Assembly: GCF_040712315.1 (NCBI RefSeq)
Contig: NC_134015.1
Span: 51,181,964 to 51,245,963, forward strand
DNA length: 64,000 bases
Direction: 5' to 3'
From: Castanea sativa
Taxonomy: Eukaryota; Streptophyta; Magnoliopsida; Fagales; Fagaceae
The translations under genes and the position numbers were made by a program. Below are positions 33,746-46,352 of the stretch, piece after piece. The notes beneath the pieces are model-generated. The model saw nothing but the letters and a program-made list of their open reading frames with translations, was not told the origin of the DNA and made no database searches. The number at the start of each line of letters is the position of its first letter. Position 1 is the stretch's first letter.

Positions 33746-34224
33746 CAATATGGTTCAACAAGAGTGTAGCAATAATAAATACCACACTTCAACATTTAGA
33801 TATTATATAGGTATATGTATGTTTTTGCTCTAAATTCGAACACTTATTTTCTTTTTAAAGTTATTGTTCTTCCAACAATTAGAAAAGTTAATACATTTTT
33901 TCAAGAAGAAAATCATGAATTAGATTTGAAAAAAAAAAAAAAAAAACTCCAAAGAAAAAGTGTGACTTACAAAATGGAAAGAAAAGAAAGTAAAAGTCGA
34001 ATCCCTTGGGTTGATTTTTTTAAAATTTTTTATAAGGTTAAAATTCTATATTTGATGATACTACACCTTCTATGTCTTGATACTTCAATTATCAAAACAT
34101 GCCAAAACTACATGTTTTCTATTGATGCAGGTTTTGTTCATTTTGTTGTAAAACAAAATTTGCAATAGAAAGGAATTTATGCTGCTAAAGAAGGTTTCAT
34201 ATTGTTCTAATGGGAACCCGGGTC

Positions 34225-34795
34225 TGCTTTATTCAACTGTAGTTTTGGACATCCAAAGAGACACCATGAGAGTTAAAACTCCACCATAATTTTATTCAAA
34301 CAGGATGTGTCACCAACATTTAACTCCTCTGGACATAATAAAATCATCTCAAGTTGACTTACATTTGTTTTAAATATGTGAACTTAATGTTTAGATATGG
34401 ATTGCTTGGTCTTTCCCCAAGTTTTTTCCTCCAAAAACTTAGTTCTAATTGAGCCTGACTTGCTACTAGCCAAAAAGAACAAAAATGGAAAGGAAGAGGC
34501 TGCTTTATTTAACCAGTCCTGGTCATCCAAAGAGACACCATGAGAGTTAAAACTCCATCATAATTTCATTCAAACAGGACGTGTCACCATCATTATTTAA
34601 CTCCTTTGGACATAATAAAATCATCTCAAGTTGGCTTACATTTGTTTTAAATATTTGAACTTAATGTTTAGATATGGATTGCTTGTTCTTTCCCCAAGTT
34701 TTTTCCTCCAAAAACTTAGTTCTAACATCTAATTGAGGCTGACTTGCTTCTAGACTTCTAGCCAAAAAAAGAACAAAAATGAAAGGAGTGAAAAA
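34225..34795. repeat. Tandem duplication, about 274-bp unit x 2
   Basis: Copy 1 is about 34225-34498, copy 2 about 34501-34795. Shared landmarks at an offset of about 274 include CATCCAAAGAGACACCATGA, GACATAATAAAATCATCTCA and CCCCAAGTTTTTTCCTCC. Similarity is high, with small indels near the end of copy 2. Confidence 0.85.
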
Positions 34796-35457
34796 AAGGT
34801 TGACTTACTATTGAATTTGGTTTAATGTGAATAGATTGTGTGCAATGATAAACACACCAAATCAAGAAACCTGAAACTCTAGGCCTAACGTAATTCTTGC
34901 TATAACCTCCAGGACAATCCTAAACTAATTCAAAACATCTATTTCAAAGAGGAGTAATACATATAATCCGAAACTTGTTCTATTACTAAAACTTCATTTC
35001 CTCAATTGTTCCACAATTTTCAAACTGCTATTACTCTCATATAAAGTCTCGAGACTTAAGAGCACATCCTTTGGAAGTACCAACAATTACTGAACACATG
35101 GTGATGTCACTAAAATATTGAGAATTGTTACTCAGTACTGGGTTTATTGTACCATTTATTTCTTGGGGTCACTAAAACATTGTACACCTACTCGTTTGAT
35201 TCTTGAGAAAACTCAAGTAGAGACAAATGACACCAAATTTGAATTTTATAATTTATTTTGAGTTGGTAATTGGAGATCTAAACCATATTTCAACGTGTAA
35301 AAATTTTGGTGAAAAACGATGGATCAACTCGTATTTTTTATTCTTACCTAAGTAATGAGTTTGGAATTAGTGAGGGAATATAATTATGCGTGTGCGTGTG
35401 TTTAGCAGTTAATTTGTTTCTCCAACTATATATATATATACACACACACACACCCAC

Positions 35458-35500
35458 AATAACATGAAATTATCGAACAATAACATGAAATTATCGAACG
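35458..35500. repeat. 22-bp direct repeat
   Basis: AATAACATGAAATTATCGAAC occurs twice in direct tandem. Confidence 0.85.
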
Positions 35501-35967
35501 AGGGAAACAATTGAAATTACTGAACATGAATCATTGGCATGGCCTTCAATATAAATATCAAAAGAAGACGTTTTGGTATCAATATTTTTAATGACAAAGG
35601 AAACGGTTGGAGAAGACATTTGATATACACATCAGAAACAAATGTTACAACTTACAAATAAATTGTTTATAAAAAAAAAAAATACAAATAATGGGAAACT
35701 AAAATTTAAGGCTCAGGCTATTCAAAAATGAAAGGATAATGGCTAAAAAAAAATGAAAGGATAATAGCAACCAGCTCTTCAAAAATGATGGGATAATGGT
35801 AGATTAATAGTCATTATAACCATTTTCGCTTTAAGAAGAAATGACATGTGTCACGGTAGAATGCTTTGAGAAATGTACACATGTCATCATTGTATGAATC
35901 CACGAGTGTTGGGATTCAAATTTTATAGTATATGATTAGATATTGATTCTGCAGAAAGACACCAGGC

Positions 35968-38900
35968 CTACACGTTTCTCCGAATTTTTTTCTGTAGTTT
36001 ATCCTGCTCTCGATATCTCTCCCGTCTTTCTTCTCTCTGGCGCTTTCTTGACAACTCCTCATCTTTGGCTTTCTCTGCCTCGTGTTCTTTCCTCTTCTTT
36101 TCTTCCTTAAGCTTTCGCTTCTTAATCTGCAAAAACCCAAGTCATGAAGTGAACATGAAATACTTCCAACATTGCTAGGAAAGTTGTCATTTCAAATGGC
36201 ACTAATCAGTTCAGTTGCTTAAAGTGAATGCTGTTAAAAATCAGTTTTCAGACTAAAAGATCATACCTTTTCAGATCTAATCAATTGAAGATGTTGAACA
36301 AGAGCATGAACTTTTCGCTCATGAGGCTCCATGACAACAGCCGGTCTTCTATTTTCAAGAAGTGGACGTTTCCGACTAGGTGTATCCTTGGACTTCGTCG
36401 CAAATGGGAGAGCTGCTTGCAAGGACTTGGGAATTACCAATGGGTTGAACTTCTTTGGCTTCCTTTCAATTGGCTGTTGATATAAAATAATAATTAAAAA
36501 AGATGGTAATGCTGCAGTGATTTCAAGCCAGAATAAAGGAAGAAAACTATGGGCTAACACAATTACTGCCCCACATCAGATCTTACCTTGTAGAGTGAAT
36601 CCTTGTTAACAGGAACAACAAGATTGTGTTCTCTCCTCAATTCAGCGACAGTTTTCATTCCTTGCCAGGTCTGATCGCGAGGTTGTAAGGCCGTTGTCAA
36701 TGGGTTGTAGAAGCGAGGAACTTCGACTGAAGCCCATGCACGCATGAAAACAATGTCACTCATCTTGATCTTATCCTCAAAGGTACACCTTGCAATCCCT
36801 TCTCTAGGTTTTCCTCCCTTCTTTTTTGGTTGGTTACCAAGCTCTTCTTTAGCAGCCTGCCAAAATAAAGTCATATTAAGTCCACCTTCAAGGGTATAAC
36901 AACAGCCATGCTTTTACCTTCTTATATCCACATATTGCCCAGGCATCAACTATGAGGAGCGCAATTATATAATGATCCGTAATCATTGCTACCGGAAAAA
37001 CTTCCCAGTAGAAATTAATAAAGGTTGGCAATGCTTATTTTGAAGAGTCTGATGCAAAAGGAGTAATACTTTTTTTCAATTGATAAGTTATGCACCCAGT
37101 GGATAACTCATGACCTCACCCTCCACCTTCCATCTACAAGGAAAGGAGGTGCTATTTGACATAGAGGCATAGAGCTCATTGGAGATGAGGCAAAAACACA
37201 CAATAAAAAGCAAATGCAATTAGCACAATCTAAAAGCACAAATCAGAATAAAAAATATGAATAAAAGTTCCTAATTAAAAGAGCATACCTTCTTAACCTG
37301 TCCCCGGATCCCACTGACAGTTCGAATAGCTGCACCTTCATATCGAGCTATTTCAAGATCTGAATTAAACATTTCCTTGATAAGAGCTGTCTTCTTGAAG
37401 ATCTTGGTGGGGTAACCAACCAGCTTGACTTTCTTTTTAATCTGCGCTGCATGATTAAACTCCAACACAACTGCAGTTGCACTAATCCTAAATGTCGCCT
37501 GACACAACAAACAAAAGCTGCTCAGGTATAGAGAAAATTTGAAAGTGAAAACAACAGAAGAAAAGTAGTACAAAGTATACTCCGACCAAATTCTAATCAC
37601 ACTGACAAAGCAGAAAGGGAAGCCTTAGTTTCAGATAGTTTGGACTTTCATTTGGGCAGGGTGGGTAGGACTTAGAATCTTCATTTTCACAAAGACTTTC
37701 ATGATTGAGAATTGGAATTTGTATATTCTTTTCTTGACCATATCTATACTCGGGTGCCTAGGAGGGAGGAGGTTGACAGGATGAGGTTGCACTTGATTGG
37801 GAGGGGTACTTTTGATGTTCTATCTTTTTACAATAACCTAAATGGTATCAATGTTCATTTCATGTGCTCATCCATTTCCTTGGAAGAGTCTTTAGCGTGT
37901 TAAGGCCCTCCGGAGGACATCTGTCCTCTTATGTACTGCAACCTGGGGAAAGATTATCACTATTGATAACCTTATCAAGAGGGGATTATATTAGTTGGAG
38001 GGTGTTGTATGAGTCGTCGTAGTGGGGGGAAACAGTGAAGATCTTCTGAGTGTAGCTGAGTGTAGCTGGATATATCATATCCAGAGTTTTTAACGGCATT
38101 TTTACACCCATATCATTGTCATTAGGTAAAATATTGTGCATAAAAAATTATCACTATGGCTTGATATAACAAAATTTCTGCATTATTCTGAGGTTTTTAT
38201 ATTCTTTAAACAAATTTTATGGCAAATGACACTGTTTCATGTTTCATCCAATGCCAACATATCAGAGCTTGTTGATAAATTCCCTTAGCTCATCATAGAA
38301 TCACTATTCTGTTTAGGTTTTATTCCCCAGTGGAACCTACCAGATGACCCACCCTGTAACATAAGTCCAACACATCATTTTCTCCTTTTTCATTTTTAAA
38401 AACCAACAATTAAGTTTATATGAATTCAGGGATGGATAGCAATGTTTTAGCCCCACTTTGTACCATTAACATGCCAAAATTAAAATTTTGGATTTGATAT
38501 TCAAACCAAACGCAAGACGGTTTTAAACCAAAAGTTTTACAAGGAAAATTTGAGGGAACTTGCCCCTTCTCAATCAATATTGACTGCTAAAGAGATATGA
38601 AGGAGTGAAAAGGGGGAGAAATTCTGACCTGATTGTTTGATACATTCTGAACAGCAACCACGCCAGTATTAGGAGGGGCAAGAGGGCCCCAGAACGTGGC
38701 AAGGCAATGCATGTGTTCAGGAGTGTACTTAAGCATTCGGTACCTTCCATTCAGATCCTCAATGGCATAAAGAGGTCTAGTTTGGTAACGTCTCCATCCA
38801 ACTGAAACAATTATGGGATCTCTATTCTTCAGTATTTTCTTGTGCCATCTGTGCTTCTTTAACCTGGTCTGGAAGAAAAGAAACAAAAGATCTTATGAGA

Positions 38901-41900
38901 TCAAGAATATAAGTTAAAACAAGACAGTAATCATCAAAGCTACAGAATAAGTGAACTCTTATGATCTGATTGTCTGATTAAATTATAGATTATCACCAAA
39001 AACGTGATTTTATGATGAATTCACTATAACGAGTCTTGATATTATCCTTTCTCAAGAGTTGGCCAGAATAACAGCTAAATTGATATCATCATAATTGTGG
39101 AACATGAATCATTTCCTTTATGTCGCAATGTTTCATGTTGACAGAGAAGTTGCTTTTTGCTTAATGGCATTGGGAAATTACAACTAATGACAGGTCATTC
39201 GCATTATACTTAAAAACTACTTCAACAACAATTTTCCCCATCAATAGAACCATTCTGCTGTGCCTAAGACCTGTCCTACAAACAAGAGAAAAAAAAATAC
39301 TTGAGCAAAAGCTCCAGTTTCAGAGGACATGATGCAGTTGCATTTATGAGAACTAAGCGGCAGGCTCACCCAGTGGGGAGTCATAAAAACCTAGGAAATA
39401 GCAGAAGGAAAACTAATGGTATCATTCAGCATTGCAGAAGGACAAATTTAAGTCATGAGTGTATTCTACCTGCATATACCCAACATTTTCCTCCCCAAGT
39501 CCAATTCCTCCAACTAAAATAGGATGGCAGGGATCAAAGTACTCAACCATCTCACAAGGAACATCATGAATCTCCAATCTCAAGTAAGTCCCTGTCCGAA
39601 AGCCCTCTATCTCGATTCGGGTGGCCTCATCAAGATCATCGAGTTCAGATATATTCATTTGTTTACGGAGTTCAATCTCCTCCTTCATCTGCACAATGCA
39701 ATCATGATTCACTCAATGTCTTTACTTGTAGGCAACCATACTCCAAAAATAAGCCAGAAGAGATACCTTGTCAAAATAACCACTTTCATTTTTGTCTCTG
39801 TCCTTTGTATCAACTTCCTCATCTGGTGATTCAGATCCGTTAAATGTAGATCATAATTAAGGTCACAAAAATCAATTTCATATTGCTTCTGCACATAAAA
39901 CAGCAGATAGGACAGAAAAAATTTGATTGCTGACCTAAGTTGCCATCTATGGCACGAGTAACCAAGAAAAGAGAGGGAAAAAAAAAAGATGGGGTGGCAA
40001 TAGGATCACATAACAAAGTATACTGAAAATAAAACAGTTCAAAAGGATATTGTGCATCAAATTTTGCACGGAGGGCAAGCTTCTTAAGCCTTCGCTCCTC
40101 AGCTGCTGGGTCATCTTCCATTTGGACTGCACCATTGCCAGTATCATCTGTTCGATGCCCTTCCTTCTTCTCACCTGCTTCTAAATCTTCAAAGTCACCA
40201 TAGACAGCGTCGTCATCATCTTCAGCGTTGGCCTCTGGGTATTTATTTCTGCTTTTAGCCTTTTCCCAGTCACCAGTAACAAAACGATCACGAATACTCT
40301 GAATAAGCTCTTCATCTTTCCAATTTTTGAGAGTTTCATAATTTATGAATTTGCTACAGTCCTCAGAGTTGACATTTCCATCATCAAATCCTTCTCTCAG
40401 ATTCTGCAACAGACCAAGAAACAGAGTGAACACACAACATCTATTCCAGTTATAAGGGTTGAGCATTCATATCAGTCCTCCTAAGGGCAGCTACAAACAT
40501 GTCAGATGTTAGAAAGAACCCTGTTCTCCCAAAACTAATGAAAAAAGAAATTGAAATTTTTTTTAAAAAAAAAAAGTGCCTATTGCTCTAAGAGAAACAA
40601 TAGACTAATGATGAAAGTAGTGTCAAGGATGAACCTTTTTCCCCTCTCCTTTTGGCTTAAAGAATTCGTCTCCATCACTTTCTTCATCACCACTACTATC
40701 TTGTGCTTCATCCATAGCCGTAGTAGATGCCGACGTAGACTTCCCATATACAAGTTGCATAAGATTAGTATTCTGTCTGGAGACAGTCCTTTCCATTAAA
40801 GATTCTTTCCACTTTGAAATATTACCCATGTCATCTTCTATAAGAACAATTACAAAAAAAAATTAGAAATAGAAGGATATGTTCATGAGGAAATTAGTCC
40901 AATTTAACAACTTACTCTGGCACTGAATAAGCAATCGATGGAAAAAAAAAATTGATATTAATCATTAACTTGAACTATATTCCACAACCATCTCATATTG
41001 GTTTCAAATGAAACATAATTTGAGAATCACATTCATTTCTAAAGCAGGAGCAAAGTACTACTTAATCACCGATAAGAGAAGAAGGCACAACACAGCATAT
41101 TTACAAATAAGTCAAAAAAAATTACCATCTATTTCATGATCCTCTCCATCTTCCTCCGAAAAATCTGAACCAGAGGATGTCTTATTGTCTGCATCATCAT
41201 CACTGTCCTCATTCACTTCATCTGAATCCTATAATTAAGTAATTGTAAAAAGCTTGAGTATGGCCAACAGAACAGATAGATTGATGTTGCTAACAGAGCT
41301 AATATTTCCAACACTACTGCTCCCACACATCAATCAAAAAGGGAAGGAGGACAACCACTATATCTGTCATACAGATACAGTAGACATGATCCTCATACAA
41401 TCACTGAACTAAATAATGTGTAAAATCAATAGATGCATTGCAAAAATTCCAACAATAAAAATATATAAGCAGAAGTTCTGTTATACATAGCATCACAACC
41501 AAGTAAAAGATAAGATTTACAAATGAAAAAAGAGAACCAAAAGAAAAAATATTTTCCATAACTACTATGGCAGTACAAGAATTCAAGCACAGTGCCGAAC
41601 AGTGATTACCAGCATCATGGTACATGGAAGCATAAACAAGTATCAATGTGCTGTAAAAAAAAGGGTTTTCATAAATCCATTGTTCAATGCATAGTGATTA
41701 CCAGCATCATTTACCTTCAAGTCATCATGATCAATGTCATTTCCAAAGAAAGCTTTTCGCCTTATTCTTCCACCATGGTACTCAACACGTTCCTGCAAAC
41801 GATCTTTTAGAGAATCTTGAGAATTTTGCTGATCTAATGCATCAATATCATCTTCAGAACCACTATCTTCACTTTTTATCATTCGCTCTTTTTGAACGGC

Positions 41901-44900
41901 TTCATCTTGATCTGAAGATTCTGAACCATCCCGAACCCCACCATCACTTTCATCATCAGATTCATCAGCTTCAATCTCTTCCCCAGAATGATATCCTTCT
42001 GAAGGCTCTATTTCTCGAATCTGCTCCACACTTCCATGATTATCCTTGGCATGCTTCTGGCCGAAAAGGCTAATGAAGCTTTTTTCTAACTTCTCATCAA
42101 TTGAGTACTTTGCTTTCTGAAGAGATTTAACCAAAACCTCACCCACATCTTGTTCCTTTCCTGTTACGTCAATAATATGCCCAATTAATCCCCCAAAAAA
42201 AAAATGATGGCTGCAGCAAGGACTAGTGAAAACTTGCCTATTGCCTAATACATTATTTTCACCTAGGAAACCTTTTTTTCTTCTTCTTTTTTTTTTATAA
42301 ATTAAATGATCCATTTAAACACTTAAGGGTTTTTACACTTAAGGGTTTTTCCATTTTGACAAAACTCCCAGGGAACGATTTTCACCGAGGCAACATCATA
42401 AAGGTTTAATTACTAATCTGGTCCCTCAAATATTGAACAATGTTCAATTGGGTCCCTCAACTAAACTTATGTTAATTTCATCCCTCAACTTTCAAATTAA
42501 GTCAACTTCATCCTTGGGTCTCCTCTCCATTTAAACTTTAATGGAAAAAATAGTCAAAATTGACTTGACTTTGAATTTTTTACACTTTCCATAATAGTTT
42601 TGTAATATGTATTCTTTATTCCCCACATTAGCTAATTTCCTAAAAATTTAAAGAAAGATGAGATAAAAAAGACGAAATGGATTTGATTTTGAAATTTTTC
42701 AGAAACTGGATTGACGCAATTGACAGTTGGGGGACTAACTTTGACACAATTTAAGAGTTGAAGGTGCAAATTAAACTTTATCCAATAGTTGAAGGATCAA
42801 ATAGGTAATTTAAGCTTCTTCTTTTTGATAGGTAAGAAAGTAATATTATTGAAAAGAGAGAGAAAAGAATATAGGGTGTTCACGATAATGAACAAAGAAC
42901 AGCACAAAAACAAAGAAACAAAGTAATTTAAGCTATTATATAATAGAGAATAACTAAAACGCATAAATGAAAAAGGTCATTGAGAACAGAGAGATGTTCC
43001 ATAACAAAAACACGGGATGGGTAGTCAAGAAAAGTGTAATGAAAGAGTACCATGAAATGAGCATAGAGATATTATTCACCAAGAAAACAGAACATGAAAG
43101 AATATAGAAAAAAGTGAAAACCTTTGTTTGTTTCTCCCCCGTTTTCATCATCTGCTTTAGAAAACTGAACAAGGTGGTCATTTATGTTTATATAGACAGC
43201 ATCCTTGTCATAGAGAAGGTCCCCAAGTCCAGACATGGGTGCATGAAACAATTTTTCTTTATCACGCAGCCCTTTCTTCTTTGCAGCTGATGGTAGAGGA
43301 CAAGGATCAGCTAATCCTGCAATGCCTGCTAAACTGTAATCACCCACACCGGCAATATGCACCTGATTCACAAACAGTATATTAGATCACCAATATATAG
43401 TTTGACAAAAATGCAAAAATAGCTTCTTCTTCTTCTTTTTCGGTAAGTTTACACATGCACCCAGTGGGTTTTGAACCCAAAACCTTACCCTCCACCCTTT
43501 CTTATGGGGAAGGATGCGCCTTTTGAGCAAGAACAAATTGACAGAAAGATGGCTTAATATATTGATCATATCTTTGAAATATTGGACCAAAGTTCTTAAG
43601 CATATCTCATACCTAAGTGCATAAGTACTACTCTCACTGCTTTCTTCTTCTTTTTCATAGGGTGGATATATACATAAATTACATAACAAAGAGGGACAAC
43701 GAGAGAAATCCAATATGATAGTGCAATTTCAATAAATTACACTTGATTCGACACAGATTCAACTGTTTGGAGAGGGCTAACATTGCCTCACCCTTCACAC
43801 TATGGATTGCATGGTAAATATAAGAAAGCAAGCCCCTCATGTCCAAGATGCACTGATTTACACTTTTGTAAGATACATTAGTATTTTCTCTATGAAACAT
43901 ATAAGGCAACCACCAGGGATTTAACATTTCAAGAAGAAAACAACCAGAACTCCAAAAGACCATCGCAGGGCTGCCTTCTTCCATTCAATTAAAAATTAAC
44001 TAGATATCTATATAATTTATATTCCAAATTGTAATTGGATAAATTTTTTTGATAAATAATATTCCAAAATTGTAATTGGATAAATTTTTTTGATAAATAA
44101 TATTCCAAAATTGTAATTGGATAAATGATCTTAGAATACATACCTTAGTCCCCTTCTTCATATTACAGCCTCGCAAATAACCATAAACAAGGACATTCCT
44201 ATCACATTTTTTATTCATACGCACTTGCTCAAGAGGAGTGACATCTTCAAAACGGTCTACCAAAATATAAGGGTGAGAAACTCGCCAAGACAACGGATGA
44301 AATTTCATTACAGAAATAAACCGTGCCAGATTGTGAATTTCACGCTTCGGATACCTGTTCATTCAGGATGGAAAACTCAGAAATATAAGCCTCGTGAAGA
44401 TTTAGTGTTTCAATTAACATAGCAGCATACATGTGTTTAATAACATAGGTAGCTAAAGAGCTACTTACTTCCCATGAATTAGGCCAGATAAATAAAACAA
44501 TTTTGCTCCATCATATATTTCAGTCCAGAAACGATGTTTGAGACGCTGTTTTGTTTTCTTCAGTTTCTTTGCATCCTTGAACTTATCAAGGTTAGTAAGA
44601 ACTCCCATAACCTTTGGGAACCCATGAACTTGCAATATGTTGAGGAATTCAAAGGTTTCCTATAAGGAATAACTATAATTAAATAACAGAATTCAAAATT
44701 GTAATTTTTTTTTTAATATCAAACCAATAGAAAATGCAAACAACCTAACATAAATCATTCAAGAGAGGGGGTGGAAGGGGGGGGGGGGGGAATATATGTA
44801 AAAAAGAATAACAGAAACTGAGCAGGCCCGATACCAAATTATCTACAAGCAGAGCCAGTGCTAAATTGGCATTACAAAAGCCCACGAGCTAAATTAACTT

Positions 44901-46070
44901 GACAGCTCAATTGAAATTAAATTGGCATTACTAAATTATCTATATATTCAAGTGGGTGTGTTTACTAGGAAGCAAAAATTAACAAAATCTCACCATTTCA
45001 AGATTAGTGACCTATTGTTTGGTTGGAGGATTGGTCTGGTAAGCATTTGTCAGACTTTTGGAATTTAATCCCATTGTGTCTAATGTGGACGGTTTGGCAG
45101 AAATGAAATCATCCTACAATTAAGAACACAGATATAGCAGGAACCCCATTGGTGGCTGCTTTGTTTTTAGGTTCTTTATTTGATTTGTCTAGAGCATGAG
45201 GACTCACTAGCACTATTTCCATTCCTAAATAAAAAAAATAAAAAACTCACTTATCAAAAAAAGACATCTCACCATTTCAAAGCCATAACTTCCATCTATA
45301 AGAAGCAAAGCCAAATCGGCATACTTTGCCGCATCAATCATGCCATTTATATCATTCGGGCACTCCACAAACTGCAGCCGCCTTTTCTTACCTAAACACA
45401 TTCAATCAACCACTCAATGAATAAATCCATAACTTTATCCTTTTTTTTCATTTAATTAACTACATAAGTTGACAACAGAATGCACAAATACAAACCTGAT
45501 ACAATGGTAATCGGGCCTCGAACCTCAGGCAAATTCTGCTTAGTATAATGCCTTACAAGCGACTTTATTACCAGCGACTTCCCGACCTAATGAGACAACA
45601 AAAACGTCATCTTCCCTAAAGCTTCCAAACCACTATGAGCTACAAAAACATCACAAAATACATAAACAGAAGAAAAAAAAAATTCAAATACCTGAGGAGG
45701 TCCTTGCACCACAATAACGAAAGGCGGCGGTTCACCATAAGCCCGATCGATCACCGGAACATGAAGCCTTCGCTGCTCTTTTTCCACAGTCCGTGACTGT
45801 AATCGCTTTGCCTTCACAGACGAACTAAAAGCAAATGCCTACATACACACACACACAAACACAAATATATTTTGATGGGTTTGAAAAATTGTGAAAAGAA
45901 CAATGAAGATGATGATAATGGAATGGAATGGAAACCTTAGGGTTTTGCTTCCTGTCGCTGTCGGAAACATTCTTGTTCTTCTTATCGGACTTTGATTTTT
46001 TCTTCGGACCGGCCTGGCGAGACCGGTGAGACTTGTGGGACTGTTCGGTCTTGGTGCTATCCAAAGCCAT
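35968..46070 (-). CDS. BMS1: Ribosome biogenesis GTPase BMS1 (18 exons, 1207 aa)
   Basis: Nucleolar GTPase of the small-subunit processome, needed for 18S rRNA processing together with Rcl1. Exons (minus strand): 46070-45936, 45838-45692, 45586-45496, 45391-45273, 44659-44469, 44354-44144, 43362-43122, 42160-41715, 41228-41126, 40837-40635, 40403-40051, 39845-39767, 39688-39470, 38868-38629, 37498-37289, 36856-36587, 36473-36267, 36126-35968. The frame is open throughout, giving 1207 residues (Arabidopsis about 1150). A basic N-terminus is followed by the P-loop GPPQVGKS (91-98, split by intron 2), the AARP2CN domain about 230-315, a long Asp/Glu/Ser-rich region about 400-640, the C-terminal RIBIOP_C/DUF663 domain about 800-1085, and a Lys/Arg/Glu coiled tail. 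All introns are GT-AG except intron 11, which fits a U12-type AT-AC intron. The introns carry LINE, SINE and MITE debris. Confidence 0.95.
37080..37175. mobile_element. SINE-like fragment in BMS1 intron 15
   Basis: Contains TTATGCACCCAGTGGATAAC followed by CTCACCCTCCACCTTCC, resembling the better-preserved SINE-like piece at 43440-43510. The tRNA-like promoter boxes are not clear here. Confidence 0.35.
37705..38060 (+). pseudogene. LINE zf-RVT domain fragment in BMS1 intron 14
   Basis: On the plus strand, opposite to BMS1, the frame reads [20 protein letters not shown] and continues, with frame breaks, through pieces matching the conserved 'W..G....A.......RI.T.DNL..RG......C..C' zinc-binding tail that follows reverse transcriptase in plant L1-like LINEs. 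Only this tail is present, and it is damaged by stops. Confidence 0.6.
39846..40050 (-). other. U12-type AT-AC intron (BMS1 intron 11)
   Basis: On the minus strand exon 11 ends GATGCACA and the intron starts ATATCCTTTT, an exact U12 5' splice signal. It ends CTAC before the exon ATTTAACGG. A branch-site match GACCTTAAT (39864-39856; consensus TTCCTTRAY, 7 of 9) places the branch A at 39857, 11 nt from the intron end, within the usual 10-15. Splicing here restores the frame and the conserved BMS1 sequence ([13 protein letters not shown]). No GT-AG alternative does this. The intron is 205 bp. Confidence 0.85.
42407..42812. mobile_element. Degenerate TIR element in BMS1 intron 7
   Basis: The left end TAATTACTAATCTGGTCCCTCAA and the reverse complement of the right end (TAAATTACCTATTTGATCCTTCAA) align. 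Further in, both arms carry TCCCTCAACT-type words. It is about 400 bp, without coding capacity. The ends are clearly diverged. Confidence 0.5.
43430..43515 (-). mobile_element. SINE-like fragment in BMS1 intron 6
   Basis: On the minus strand a GGTAAGGTTTTGGGTTCAAA-ACCCACTGGGTGCATG stretch contains a B-box-like GGTTCAAAACC, as in tRNA-derived SINEs. The ends are undefined. Confidence 0.4.
44019..44127. repeat. About 41-bp tandem repeat x 2.7 next to the BMS1 exon 6 donor
   Basis: The unit ATTCCAAAATTGTAATTGGA-TAAATTTTTTTGATAAATAAT starts at 44021, 44061 and 44102. The array ends 17 bp from the exon 6 splice donor. Confidence 0.9.
44995..45240 (+). pseudogene. LINE C-terminal fragment in BMS1 intron 4
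   Basis: On the plus strand, opposite to BMS1, broken frames read [10 protein letters not shown], then LCLMWTVWQ, and finally [12 protein letters not shown]. This is the pattern at the end of the zf-RVT region in plant L1-like LINEs. It is a short dead fragment. Confidence 0.5.
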
Positions 46071-46256
46071 GGTTTTTTGGCTTTGGCTTCGAAGGAACCA
46101 ACAAAGAACCTTGAAAAAGAGTTGCTGTGTAGTGTTGTGTTGTGTTGTAATTAGGTTTGAGGTTTTAGGAATTTTGACGTTGTACTTTGCTAAACCCTTG
46201 CACACAGTTTTTCTGTTTGTTTTGTCTCTTCGGGGAACATCGGACAAGTAATGGAT

Positions 46257-46352
46257 TGGGCTTATAGTCAATTTTTTGGGGTTTTATTTTATGGGCTTTT
46301 TTTTGGGGGGGAGGGGAGGGGGACAAGCATATGTATTTTCAATTTTGGCCCA
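46257..46352 (-). promoter_or_regulatory. Cluster of site II motifs upstream of BMS1
   Basis: Three TGGGCY motifs lie within about 290 bp of the BMS1 start: TGGGCT at 46257-46262 and 46292-46297 (plus strand) and TGGGCC as GGCCCA at 46347-46352. Site II elements, bound by TCP factors, are frequent in plant ribosomal-protein and ribosome-biogenesis promoters. A telo-box-like AAAACCCTAA occurs at the end of exon 1 (about 45937-45946), within coding sequence. Confidence 0.5.

Larger units (their letters stand above)
33213..35960. other. Intergenic DNA between the TIR element and BMS1
   Basis: No gene seen. It contains a degenerate minisatellite, a roughly 274-bp tandem duplication and a 22-bp direct repeat, listed separately. 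The last part is 3'-flanking DNA of BMS1. Confidence 0.5.

Noticed and set aside
39840..40050. BMS1 exon 11 reading on through YPFELFYFQ into the intron
   Set aside because: This extension is not BMS1-like and leads to a stop. The U12 splice after GATGCACA restores the conserved sequence.
45840..45866. (CA)n run at the end of BMS1 intron 1 as a possible splice problem
   Set aside because: The acceptor GTATGTAG directly before GCATTTGC keeps the frame, and simple repeats in introns are ordinary.
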